This document shows, one piece after another, positions 1 to 5,905 of a stretch of DNA of 7,552 nt. The notes under the pieces are model-generated. The model did no database searches and was not told the origin of the DNA. It saw only the letters and a list, made by a program, of their open reading frames with translations. Origin of the DNA: Gammaproteobacteria bacterium (GTDB taxonomy: Bacteria > Pseudomonadota > Gammaproteobacteria > HK1); assembly GCA_022822245.1 (NCBI GenBank), contig JAJECB010000072.1:1-7552 (forward strand), written 5' to 3'. Each line of letters starts with the position of its first letter. Position 1 is the first letter of the stretch. Both the position numbers and the translations under genes were made by a program.

Positions 1-32
1 GCGAACTCCTCGGTCCCGATGGTCTTGCCCAT
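1..32 (-). CDS. Possible 5' end of a minus-strand gene leaving the window
   Basis: Reading leftward from an ATG whose complement is at 30-32 gives MGKTIGTEEFA before the window ends. Every complete codon ends in G or C, which matches the codon habit of the host-like genes further right, and the peptide looks natural. There is no well-spaced ribosome binding site: CGAGG touches the ATG directly. The same third-position bias would also fit a plus-strand reading frame (frame 1) that is open from base 1 to the TGA at 109-111, so this could instead be the tail of an upstream plus-strand gene. Too little is visible to name a family. Confidence 0.25.
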   Translation of the reverse strand, partial: MGKTIGTEEF

Positions 33-107
33 CCTCGAGTCGAATCCGGGCCGTCCATCCGCTCGCCCATATCGAACAATCTTTCTACGGCGCACGCTCC
101 TAGGAGC

Positions 108-755
108 GTGAACCGCCGCGCACCCGATCTCAGGCGGCGCAGAGCGCGCCGCGAGCCACGGCGGCGTTTCATCCTGTTTTGTGAAGGCAGGAACACCGAG
201 CCTGCCTATTTCGACGCGCTCCGCCGAACCTGTTCGAGCGCGCTCGTTGCAGTAGAAGCCCGTCCGGGTGTGGGAGTCCCCTACACCATCGCCACGAGAG
301 CGGTCGAGCATGCTCGGGACTTGGGGCTCGGTCGGCGCAGTCGCCGCAAGAAGGACTCATACGAGGAAGCGGATCAGGTCTGGGCGGTGTTCGATCGAGA
401 CGAGCACCCTCGATTCAATGAGGCCGTGGTCTATTGCGAGAGTAACGGAATCGGTGTGGCCCGTTCAGATCCCTGTTTCGAGCTGTGGTTGATTCTTCAC
501 GAGCGAGTCCACGATCGGCCGGACCATCGTCGCGCGGTCCAGGCTGTGCTTGAAGAGCTACGTCCGGAATACGACGCTGATGGGGCGAAAACGCCCGACT
601 GCGACAATCTGGTAACGCGAGTCGAACAGGCCGAACAGCGCGCCGAAACCCAGTTGCAGCGCCGGGAGCAGGAAGGCAACCCGTTCGGCAATCCCTCTAC
701 AACCGTTGGGCGCCTGACCTGCGCCATCCGCGAAGCCGACGAGCTCGCACGGTAA
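108..755 (+). CDS. rloB: RloB-family (Toprim-like) protein, putative defence-associated nuclease
   Basis: The 215-residue product matches the RloB-like family (PF13707 type). Seen in the sequence: a basic N-terminus (residues 1-20), then a beta strand and acidic motif ILFCEGRNTEPAYF (22-35) with Glu26, the FDRDEH strand (95-100) with Asp96 and Asp98 as likely metal ligands, the family signature DPCFELWLILH (121-131), and NPSTTVGRL (195-203) near the end. Length is normal for the family. RloB proteins were named from genes inside type I restriction-modification loci; relatives, including AbiLii-like proteins, act with an AAA/ABC ATPase in phage defence. Nuclease activity is inferred from the Toprim-like acidic pattern. 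No ATPase partner is visible. GTG at 108 is the only ATG/GTG/TTG in frame before the conserved core; AGGAG (102-106) is only one base away, an unusual spacing. The GTG overlaps a TGA ending an open plus frame that runs from base 1, so translational coupling to an upstream partner is possible. GC is lower (58% in row 361-420) than in the acyl-CoA genes. Confidence 0.85.
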   Translation: MNRRAPDLRRRRARREPRRRFILFCEGRNTEPAYFDALRRTCSSALVAVEARPGVGVPYTIATRAVEHARDLGLGRRSRRKKDSYEEADQVWAVFDRDEHPRFNEAVVYCESNGIGVARSDPCFELWLILHERVHDRPDHRRAVQAVLEELRPEYDADGAKTPDCDNLVTRVEQAEQRAETQLQRREQEGNPFGNPSTTVGRLTCAIREADELAR

Positions 756-760
756 TCGAC

Positions 761-798
761 TTGGTTTGTCTTCTGCCTGAAACGGCGGACAAATCCAA
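761..798. terminator. Possible bidirectional terminator hairpin between convergent genes
   Basis: TTGGTTTGTC (761-770) pairs with GACAAATCCAA (788-798), with one bulged base. A smaller GCC/GGC stem lies inside the loop. It sits six bases after the rloB stop and about 40 bases beyond the end of the convergent exported-protein gene, where a shared terminator would be expected. The stem is fairly AT-rich and neither side has a clear T-tract, so function is a guess. Confidence 0.25.
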
Positions 799-836
799 AA
801 CCCTTGCCTTCGTGAAGCATTGCGGCTAAAGGCGAT

Positions 837-1256
837 TCATTCCGCAAACTCAGGTTGCATATCGTAGATGCGTTCGCCTATGAGGACTTTGATCTGATAT
901 ACCTTCATGTTTTTGTATTCTACTACGTTGACGAATATCACTGCATCTGGATTAGATGCAGGTGATGGGGATGAAAATGACGAAAACGATCCAATCTGGT
1001 GGTTGCACTTGAATACCATGTCGTTCTCGAACAGAACCGCAGTATCGTACTTACAATCTGAAAAGGCACCATCCACTCGGGTAACAGCGGCTACCACCCA
1101 TCCTTTCATTCCGCGGAACTCAGTCCGCCAGTTCATTTCATAGAATGAATGAGCTTGAGTTGTTACCCACAGTAACGCCAGGATTCCGAGGATGGTTTTC
1201 ACTGATGTCTGGTAGGGATGGTTGGTTGCGCGGGGTCGCATTTCGGAATTCTTCAT
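837..1256 (-). CDS. Small putative exported protein of unknown function
   Basis: I do not recognise a family. Translation from the ATG at 1256 is chosen because GGAGG lies six bases upstream of it; longer readings in this frame would start in GC-rich leader sequence without such a site. The product has 139 residues. A polar N-terminus is followed by a hydrophobic stretch TILGILALLWVTTQ (21-34) and a plausible signal peptidase site after AHS (35-37). The mature part would be about 100 residues, apparently beta-rich, with two cysteines (68 and 84) that could form a disulfide, and a Ser/Pro-rich loop (90-100). Base composition is strikingly different from the neighbours: rows 901-960, 961-1020 and 1021-1080 are 37%, 45% and 48% GC. 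This supports recent acquisition. The gene is convergent with rloB and co-oriented with the VWA gene 102 bases upstream; read-through from that gene is possible since no clear promoter is seen. If the N-terminal helix is not cleaved, it would be a membrane-anchored protein. Confidence 0.65.
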   Translation of the reverse strand: MKNSEMRPRATNHPYQTSVKTILGILALLWVTTQAHSFYEMNWRTEFRGMKGWVVAAVTRVDGAFSDCKYDTAVLFENDMVFKCNHQIGSFSSFSSPSPASNPDAVIFVNVVEYKNMKVYQIKVLIGERIYDMQPEFAE

Positions 1257-1358
1257 GGTCGTCCTCCGGCTCGGCCCGGGCTGGTGCTGGGCCTCGCGGG
1301 CTGAAGCTGAGGCCGGGTGCGACGTGTGCATGGTAGCCCAGGGAGGCGAACGGTGGGG

Positions 1359-2732
1359 TCAGGGGCGGGCGGCGAGGAGGTCGTCTACTGTGCGCTCGAG
1401 GTGGCGGAGGGTGTTGCACACCCGCGCGACGTGGCAGTAGGGGAGGTAGCGGAGCATCTCGGAGTCCCCCGTGCCCCAGAACGGGCGTGGCTCGGGATTC
1501 AGCCACACGACGCGCTTCGCGCGCTGGAAGAGCCGGTCGAGGACCGCCGTCTCGGGGTCGCCCCGGTTGTTGCGGGCGTCGCCGAGGACGAGGAGCGTGG
1601 TCTTGCGGTCGATTGTGTCGCGATAGCCGTCCTCGAGGTCGCGGAGGGTGCGGCCGTAGTCGGTCGGACGGAACCCGATCCGCTCCATGATGCCGGCCGC
1701 CGCCTCTTCGAACGGGCGCCCCGCGAGGAGGTCGTCCACGTCCTCGAGGTGGCTCGAGAAGGCGAACGCGCGCAGGTCCGACATGACCTCGCGGAGCGAG
1801 AAGAGGAGGAGGAGCAGGAACTGGGCGGCGGCCGCGACCGAGCCGCTCACGTCGCAGACCGCGACCACCTTGGGGCGCTCGATGCGCGTGTACCGCCACG
1901 CGAGCCGGAACGGGACCCCGTCGTGGGCGATGTTCGAGCGGATCGTGCGCCGCGGGTCGAGGCGGCCGTCCTTGCGGTTGAAGCGGCGCCTCGCGTGGCG
2001 GCTCGCGAGGCGCTTCGCCATCCGCCGCACGATGCGCCGCACCCGCTCGAAGTCGCGGGCTGGGATGTTCGCAAGGCGCATCCGCTCCAGGAACTCCTCG
2101 CGGAGCCGCGCCGACGCGGGGTCCGCGTAAAGGGCGATGTTGCGCTCGACGAGGTCGCGGGCCTCCTCGACGAGGCGCCCGCGCGCGCCTTCGAGCCGGT
2201 CCGCCCGTTCGGCCGCCCCGGGGTCGCCGGGCGCGGCGCGAAGGTTCCGGATCTCCGCCTCCACGTCCCCGATCCCCATCTCGTCGAGGATCCGGCGCAT
2301 GTAGACGCCGCGCTGGGTGAAGAGGCGAAGCCGCGAGAGGTCGACCGCTCCCGCCGCCGCCCCCATCGCCGCCGCCACCCCGGCCCGGTCGCCGTCGAGG
2401 AGCATGCGCGCGAGCTCGCCGGTGGGAATGCCGTCGTCGGAAGCGGCCTCCCGGATGGCCGCCGAGACCGCTTTCTCCTCCCCCGCGCGGTCCCCGTCCG
2501 CCCCTCCGGCCGCCGCCGCCGCGGAGGCGAAGAAGGCGTCGAAGCACTCGAAGTAGCGCTCCTTCTCGTCCTCGCTCTTGGCCACCGCGACCGCGAGGGC
2601 GTCCCGGAGCAGGGTGCGGTCGCTCCACCCCACGAGGGCCGCGGTCCGGTGCGCGTCGAGGCTCTCGGCGACCGAGACCGGGACGTCCATCCCCCGGAGG
2701 GCCTTCAGGAAGCGTTCAAGGCTTTGCTGCAT
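1359..2732 (-). CDS. CoxE-like VWA domain protein
   Basis: The 457-residue protein has the layout of the CoxE-like VWA family (PF05762 type). An alpha-helical N-terminal half opens with SLERFLKALRGMDVPVSVAE (4-23), and an acidic, Ala-rich linker lies around 70-130. A basic segment rich in Arg (230-265) precedes the VWA domain, which starts about residue 287. The metal-ion-dependent adhesion site is intact: DVSGS (Asp294, Ser296, Ser298), Thr357 and Asp385 in VLGDARNN. The C-terminal motif WLNPEPRPFWGTGDSEM (410-426) is typical. These proteins pair with MoxR AAA+ ATPases; CoxD/CoxE, the best-known example, mature the active site of CO dehydrogenase. The MoxR gene lies just upstream, but 249 bases intervene, mostly repeat element A, where such pairs are usually tightly packed. 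The start is uncertain: ATG at 2732 (a TTG is at 2735) has no Shine-Dalgarno sequence and lies in a hairpin loop. A later ATG at 2690 would shorten the protein by 14 residues and remove conserved-looking sequence. A cytoplasmic location is likely, as no signal or transmembrane segment is evident. Confidence 0.92.
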   Translation of the reverse strand: MQQSLERFLKALRGMDVPVSVAESLDAHRTAALVGWSDRTLLRDALAVAVAKSEDEKERYFECFDAFFASAAAAAGGADGDRAGEEKAVSAAIREAASDDGIPTGELARMLLDGDRAGVAAAMGAAAGAVDLSRLRLFTQRGVYMRRILDEMGIGDVEAEIRNLRAAPGDPGAAERADRLEGARGRLVEEARDLVERNIALYADPASARLREEFLERMRLANIPARDFERVRRIVRRMAKRLASRHARRRFNRKDGRLDPRRTIRSNIAHDGVPFRLAWRYTRIERPKVVAVCDVSGSVAAAAQFLLLLLFSLREVMSDLRAFAFSSHLEDVDDLLAGRPFEEAAAGIMERIGFRPTDYGRTLRDLEDGYRDTIDRKTTLLVLGDARNNRGDPETAVLDRLFQRAKRVVWLNPEPRPFWGTGDSEMLRYLPYCHVARVCNTLRHLERTVDDLLAARP

Positions 2733-2738
2733 CAAAGC
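2721..2738. repeat. Short perfect hairpin enclosing the VWA start codon
   Basis: GCTTTG (2721-2726) and CAAAGC (2733-2738) form a perfect 6-bp stem with a 6-base loop. On the minus strand the loop contains the ATG proposed as the VWA start. It touches the outer edge of repeat element A. It may be part of that element or a translation-limiting structure. Confidence 0.45.
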
Positions 2739-2977
2739 AAATTGGGGGTCGGGAAATTGGGCCGGAGTGAGATTTCGTGAACCTCTTGGAGCTTATATCC
2801 ATGACTTTACAGAAGCGCACGGCTCGCTTGTTGTCGGATTAGCCGAAGGCGTAATCCGACACCGCGCCGATACGGCCACAGATCCGCAACGTCTGCACGT
2901 CCGTCAGGCTATAGGTATTAGTTCCAACCTCTTCCCGCACGTTTACCCGAGGCGGAAATCTCACTCCGACCCCATTT
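2739..2977. repeat. Repeat element A: inverted-repeat (REPIN/MITE-like) insertion
   Basis: The arms at 2754-2776 and 2955-2977 are inverted copies matching at 21 of 23 positions; both contain the core GGRYCGGAGTGAGATTTC-like sequence (GGGCC in the left arm, GGGTC in the right). Just outside the left arm, AAATTGGGGGTCGG (2739-2752) is a broken tandem copy of the same end, directly followed by the full AAATTGGGCCGG copy. The roughly 180-base interior is less GC-rich (48% in row 2781-2840) and includes another palindrome at 2832-2861. No open reading frame resembles a transposase, so any movement would need an enzyme encoded elsewhere. The element fills the gap between the MoxR stop (2982) and the VWA start (2732). 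The same arm sequence bounds element B at 7162-7250. The size and pattern resemble REP-derived or miniature inverted-repeat elements; no target duplication is evident. Confidence 0.75.
2832..2861. repeat. Perfect 10-bp inverted repeat inside element A
   Basis: TGTCGGATTA (2832-2841) is the exact reverse complement of TAATCCGACA (2852-2861). The 10-base spacer continues the stem with GCC/GGC around a GAA loop plus one unpaired G, so RNA or single-stranded DNA from either strand can form a strong hairpin. From memory, palindromes of the form GTCGGATTA...TAATCCGAC recur between genes in many proteobacteria as REP-like repeats; a database search would be needed to confirm this. Confidence 0.7.
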
Positions 2978-2981
2978 TTCG

Positions 2982-3959
2982 CTAGGCGAGCCGCGGAGCC
3001 GTCGCCGCGCCGCCCTCGCGCCGCGCGTGGGCGAGGAGGGCGGGGAGCTCGCGGTCCGCCCGCTCGACGTCGACCTCGAACTTGAGGAGCACGTTCAGGG
3101 TGTCCCGGACCAGCTCGCGCTCGAGCTCGTGCGCGTTGAGGAGCACGAGGGCCCGCGCCCAGTCGATCGTCTCGCTGATCGAGGGGAGCTTGCGCAGCTC
3201 CAGGGTCCGGAGCTGCTGCACGAAGTCGACGAGCTGACGCCGGAGCGCCTCCCCCGCGTCCGGCACCCGGGTCTCGACGATCCGCCGCTCGAGGCGCGCG
3301 TCGGGGAGGGGGATGTGCAGGTGCAGGCAGCGCCGCTTGAGGGCGTCCCCGAGATCGCGGGTGTTGTTGCTGGTGAGGAAGGTGACGGGGGGCATGTCCG
3401 CCCGCACCGTGCCGAGCTCCGGGATGGTGACCTGGTGGGCGGAGAGGACCTCGAGCAGGAACGCCTCGAACTCCTCGTCCGACTTGTCGACCTCGTCGAT
3501 GAGAAGGACCGCGCCCCCCTCTTCGCGGAGGGCGCGGAGCAGGGGCCGCGGCTCCAGAAACTCCTCGGAGAAGAAGAGGTCCCCGAACTCGTGCAGGCGC
3601 GCCATCGCGCCCTCGAAGCCGGGCGCGTCGCGGAGCACGTCGCTCATGCGGTCCTTGAGGATCTGGGTGTAGAGGAGCTGCTTGCCGTACTTCCACTCGT
3701 AGAGGGCCTTCGACTCGTCAAGCCCCTCGTAGCACTGGAGCCGGACGAGGGGAAGGCCGAGCCAGCGGGCGACGGAGAGGGCGAGCTCGGTCTTCCCGAC
3801 TCCGGCCGAGCCCTCGACGAGGATCGGCTTCTCGAGGTGGCCGGCCACGTGGACCGCGGTCGCGATCGCCCGGCTCGGGATGTAGTCGACGCTCTCGAGG
3901 CCTTCGGCGATGGCGCCGGCCGATCCCAGGCGATTCCGGATGGTGGATACGGAGACCAT
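2982..3959 (-). CDS. MoxR/CoxD-type AAA+ ATPase
   Basis: This 325-residue protein is a MoxR-family AAA+ ATPase of normal length. Visible motifs: Walker A GSAGVGKT (50-57), Walker B VLLIDE (151-156) followed by VDKSD, sensor 1 TSNN (196-199), a probable arginine finger pair at 209-210, and the lid/sensor 2 region PSISETIDWARAL (259-271). Such ATPases form rings that use ATP to remodel or activate a client, guided by a VWA partner, and the CoxE-like gene downstream is the obvious partner. No cox structural genes are present here, so the client is unknown. The start ATG at 3959 is chosen because the family begins shortly before the YIPSR region; there is no strong ribosome binding site, but the gene starts only 32 bases after the enoyl-CoA hydratase stop, consistent with an operon and coupled translation. 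The reading frame continues further upstream only as a shadow of the hydratase gene. The stop codon lies four bases from the arm of element A. Confidence 0.95.
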   Translation of the reverse strand: MVSVSTIRNRLGSAGAIAEGLESVDYIPSRAIATAVHVAGHLEKPILVEGSAGVGKTELALSVARWLGLPLVRLQCYEGLDESKALYEWKYGKQLLYTQILKDRMSDVLRDAPGFEGAMARLHEFGDLFFSEEFLEPRPLLRALREEGGAVLLIDEVDKSDEEFEAFLLEVLSAHQVTIPELGTVRADMPPVTFLTSNNTRDLGDALKRRCLHLHIPLPDARLERRIVETRVPDAGEALRRQLVDFVQQLRTLELRKLPSISETIDWARALVLLNAHELERELVRDTLNVLLKFEVDVERADRELPALLAHARREGGAATAPRLA

Positions 3960-3991
3960 GACGGGGCGGGGCGAGCGGGGCGCGGCGCGGC

Positions 3992-4786
3992 CTAGCGGCC
4001 CCGGAAGCGCGCGGGGCGCCTCTCGTTGAAGGCCCGCACCCCCTCCTGGCGGTCCTCGGTGGGAACGAGCCGGTTGTAGGCCTCGAGGTCGAGGGCGAAC
4101 GCGCTCCGGAGATCGATGTCGCTCCCGATGGACATGGTGCGCTTGACGCGCCGGGTCGCGAGCGGGGCGTTCGACGCGATCCGGGCCGCCGTCCCGAGGG
4201 CCTCGTCGAGGAGCGCGCCGTCGTCGCAGAGCCGGTTCGCGACCCCCCACGCGAGGGCCTCCTCCGCCCCGAACGGGAGGCCCGTCAGCACCGCTTCCTT
4301 GGCCCGCCGCACCCCCGCCGCCCGCGAGAGGGTCTGGGGGCCGAGGGCGCCCGGCATGATGCCGAGGGTGACCTCGGTGAGCGCGAAGCGCGCGCGTTTG
4401 CCGGCGTAGATGAAGTCGCAGGCAAGGGCCAGCTCGGTGCCGCCTCCGTACGCCGCGCCGTTGACGGCCGCGATGATCGGAATGGGGCACTCGACGACCG
4501 CGAGGGTCATCTGCTCGAAGATCGCGTGCTGGCGCTGCCACGCCGCGTCCGTCATCCCGTTGCGTTCCTTGAGGTCGCCTCCCGCGCAGAACGCCTTCTC
4601 CCCGGCGCCGGTCAGCACGATGCATCGCACGTCCCCCGGCTCGACGTAGAACTGCGTGAAGAGGTCCCGCATCTCGAGGCCCATCGCGGTGTTGAGGGCG
4701 TTCGCGGAGGCGGGCCGGTTCAGGCGGACGACGAGACGGTGCTCGTCCACCGTCTCGACCGCGATCGTTTCGTGGGCTTCGTTCAT
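3992..4786 (-). CDS. Enoyl-CoA hydratase/isomerase (crotonase family)
   Basis: The 264-residue product is a full-length crotonase-fold protein. The oxyanion-hole segments are VLTGAGEKAFCAGGDLKER (57-75) and NGAAYGGGTELALACDF (109-125). Both glutamates that align with the two catalytic residues of classical enoyl-CoA hydratase are present: Glu118 in GGTELA and Glu138 in FALTEV. Hydration of 2-enoyl-CoA to 3-hydroxyacyl-CoA is therefore chemically possible. The usual PGAGGTQRL stretch reads PGALGPQTL (145-153), a variation seen in divergent paralogues, so substrate cannot be assigned; methylglutaconyl-CoA-type or aromatic/branched substrates are alternatives. The ATG at 4786 is preceded by GGAG at short spacing and begins just before the expected first strand (IAVETVDEHRLVVRLNRP). 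It lies 94 bases after the hydrolase stop, in a gap with a weak GGGGCG/CGCCCC hairpin (4831-4850) lacking a T-tract, and 32 bases before the MoxR gene. Likely cytoplasmic. Confidence 0.95.
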   Translation of the reverse strand: MNEAHETIAVETVDEHRLVVRLNRPASANALNTAMGLEMRDLFTQFYVEPGDVRCIVLTGAGEKAFCAGGDLKERNGMTDAAWQRQHAIFEQMTLAVVECPIPIIAAVNGAAYGGGTELALACDFIYAGKRARFALTEVTLGIMPGALGPQTLSRAAGVRRAKEAVLTGLPFGAEEALAWGVANRLCDDGALLDEALGTAARIASNAPLATRRVKRTMSIGSDIDLRSAFALDLEAYNRLVPTEDRQEGVRAFNERRPARFRGR

Positions 4787-4880
4787 GGGCTCCGGGCGCA
4801 GGATGATCGGTTGCTTCTTCGGTCGCGAGTGGGGCGCAGGGGACCGCCCCGCCCGCACGAAAGGGCGGCGCGAAACGCGG

Positions 4881-5744
4881 CTACGGCTGGCCGCGGCGGG
4901 CCGGCTCGGGGGCGAACGATACCATCGCGGGGTCCGGATGCCACCCTTCGACGAGGGCCGCGTCGCCTTCGTTCGGAGGCTCGAAGCCGGCGCGAAGGAA
5001 GGTCGTCCACTCCGGGACGAGCCGCCGCAGGATGCCCGGCCATCCGAAGAGGTGCCACATTCCTCCCGCAAACACCCCCGGCCCGTGGCCGTCGTGGCGG
5101 AGCATCGTCCGGACCGCGCGGAAGTTGTCGCGGAGGAAGTTGAAGGTCGCGTACTTCAGCGTCTGCCGCAGCCGCTTCGGGCAGCCCCCGGACACCGCGT
5201 AGACGTCGAACGCGACCGACTTGTGCTCGGTCTCCTCGACCGCGTGCCACCGCCAGAGCTCCGCGACCCGCGGGTCGGCCCCCGCGAGGGGCCCGGACCG
5301 GCCGTCGAGGAGGGCGGCGGCGAGGATCGCGGTCAGGTGCTCGAGGGCGACGGTGGCGGCGAGGCGGGCGAGGGGGGAGAGGTTCTCCTCGCTCCACCGG
5401 ACGGCCTCCAGGAACGGCGCCTCCAGCTCGTCGAGGTCGTAGCCGCGCCGCCGGCAGAACGTCTCGTTGTAGGCCGCGTGGACCCGGCGATGCACCGCCT
5501 CCTGCCCGATGAAGCCGCGCACCGCCTCCCGGAGGGCGGGGTCCCGGACCTCCTCCTCGTGCGCGCGGACCGCGTCGATGAAGAAGCGTTCGCCGCTCGG
5601 GAAGGAGAGCGACATCGCGTTGAAGAAGGCGGTCCGGAACGCGCTCCCGCCGTTCCAGTCGCCGGCGAGCGCCTCCTCGAGGTCGAAGGTCGGATGCCGG
5701 GGCCGGATGGGGCCGTTGCGGGGCATCCGGGTGGCGACTGACAT
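4881..5744 (-). CDS. PF10118-type predicted metal-dependent hydrolase
   Basis: The 287-residue protein matches the widespread but poorly characterised 'metal-dependent hydrolase' family (COG3687/PF10118 type). Typical blocks are visible in order: FPSGERFFIDAVR (48-60), EEEVRDP with FIGQEAVHRRVH (78-89), the helix LARLAATVALEHLTAIL (126-141) and WHAVEETEHKSVAFDVY (166-182). The spaced acidic and histidine residues Glu52, Glu82, His85, His89, Glu135, His136, Glu170/171 and His174 look like a ferritin-like diiron site, so an oxidative role is as credible as hydrolysis. Members are often found beside fatty-acid or steroid CoA genes, as here. The ATG at 5744 is supported by a weak purine-rich GGGACGG about five bases upstream. 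No signal peptide or transmembrane helix is evident. The 161-base gap upstream is the largest true intergenic gap among the acyl-CoA genes without a repeat element, so it may hold a promoter. Confidence 0.9.
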   Translation of the reverse strand: MSVATRMPRNGPIRPRHPTFDLEEALAGDWNGGSAFRTAFFNAMSLSFPSGERFFIDAVRAHEEEVRDPALREAVRGFIGQEAVHRRVHAAYNETFCRRRGYDLDELEAPFLEAVRWSEENLSPLARLAATVALEHLTAILAAALLDGRSGPLAGADPRVAELWRWHAVEETEHKSVAFDVYAVSGGCPKRLRQTLKYATFNFLRDNFRAVRTMLRHDGHGPGVFAGGMWHLFGWPGILRRLVPEWTTFLRAGFEPPNEGDAALVEGWHPDPAMVSFAPEPARRGQP

Positions 5745-5850
5745 TGCGTCCGTCCCTGCCGTTGCGTGCGGTCCGATTCTACGCCGATCGCCCCCGCGGC
5801 GCCCGCTTCGGCACGGGGTCGTGGCCGGCCGGCCTTGCGTGGAAAATCCG

Positions 5851-5868
5851 ATGACCCGGCGGCGTCAT
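5851..5868. promoter_or_regulatory. Possible operator-like inverted repeat ATGAC-N8-GTCAT
   Basis: ATGAC (5851-5855) and GTCAT (5864-5868) form a perfect 5-bp dyad with 8 bases between, about 107 bases upstream of the hydrolase start. Dyads of this shape suit dimeric repressors of the TetR or GntR type, which often control acyl-CoA genes. It is short enough to arise by chance. Confidence 0.2.
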
Positions 5869-5873
5869 TGTTG

Positions 5874-5899
5874 CCCGGTGGGGGTCCTGGCCCGCCGGG
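5874..5899 (-). terminator. Possible hairpin after the acyl-CoA dehydrogenase gene
   Basis: CCCGGTGGG (5874-5882) and CCCGCCGGG (5891-5899) can form a 9-bp stem with one mismatched position around an 8-base loop. It starts six bases after the dehydrogenase stop, a suitable place for a terminator, but no T-tract follows on the minus strand. GC-rich chance pairing is common here. Confidence 0.25.
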
Positions 5900-5905
5900 G
5901 TGGTC

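Noticed and set aside
1257..1331. 25-codon upstream extension of the small exported protein
   Set aside because: It is in high-GC leader sequence and would bury the signal-like helix; the internal ATG has a well-placed GGAGG.
1317..2780. Long plus-strand open frame opposite the VWA gene (487 codons)
   Set aside because: It is an antisense shadow of a GC-rich gene; the minus-strand frame has clear VWA motifs, while this one is Arg/Glu/Val-rich with no recognisable domain.
2578..2985. Plus-strand frame running through element A into its right arm
   Set aside because: Its first part is antisense to the VWA gene and its second part is repeat sequence; no family resemblance.
2721..2985. CRISPR or tandem array
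   Set aside because: The repeats are inverted arms and one broken direct copy; there is no regular repeat-spacer pattern.
3960..4625. N-terminal extension of the MoxR frame to 547 residues
   Set aside because: The extension overlaps the enoyl-CoA hydratase in another frame and is low-complexity Arg/Gly/Pro sequence; the MoxR family starts near the ATG at 3959.
4787..5071. N-terminal extension of the hydratase frame to 359 residues
   Set aside because: It runs back into the hydrolase gene and is Arg/Ser/Pro-rich; the crotonase fold begins right after the ATG at 4786.
5776..5781. TAGAAT on the minus strand as a -10 box for the hydrolase gene
   Set aside because: The hexamers 16-18 bases upstream are all G/C and nothing resembles TTGACA, so a sigma70 promoter is not supported.
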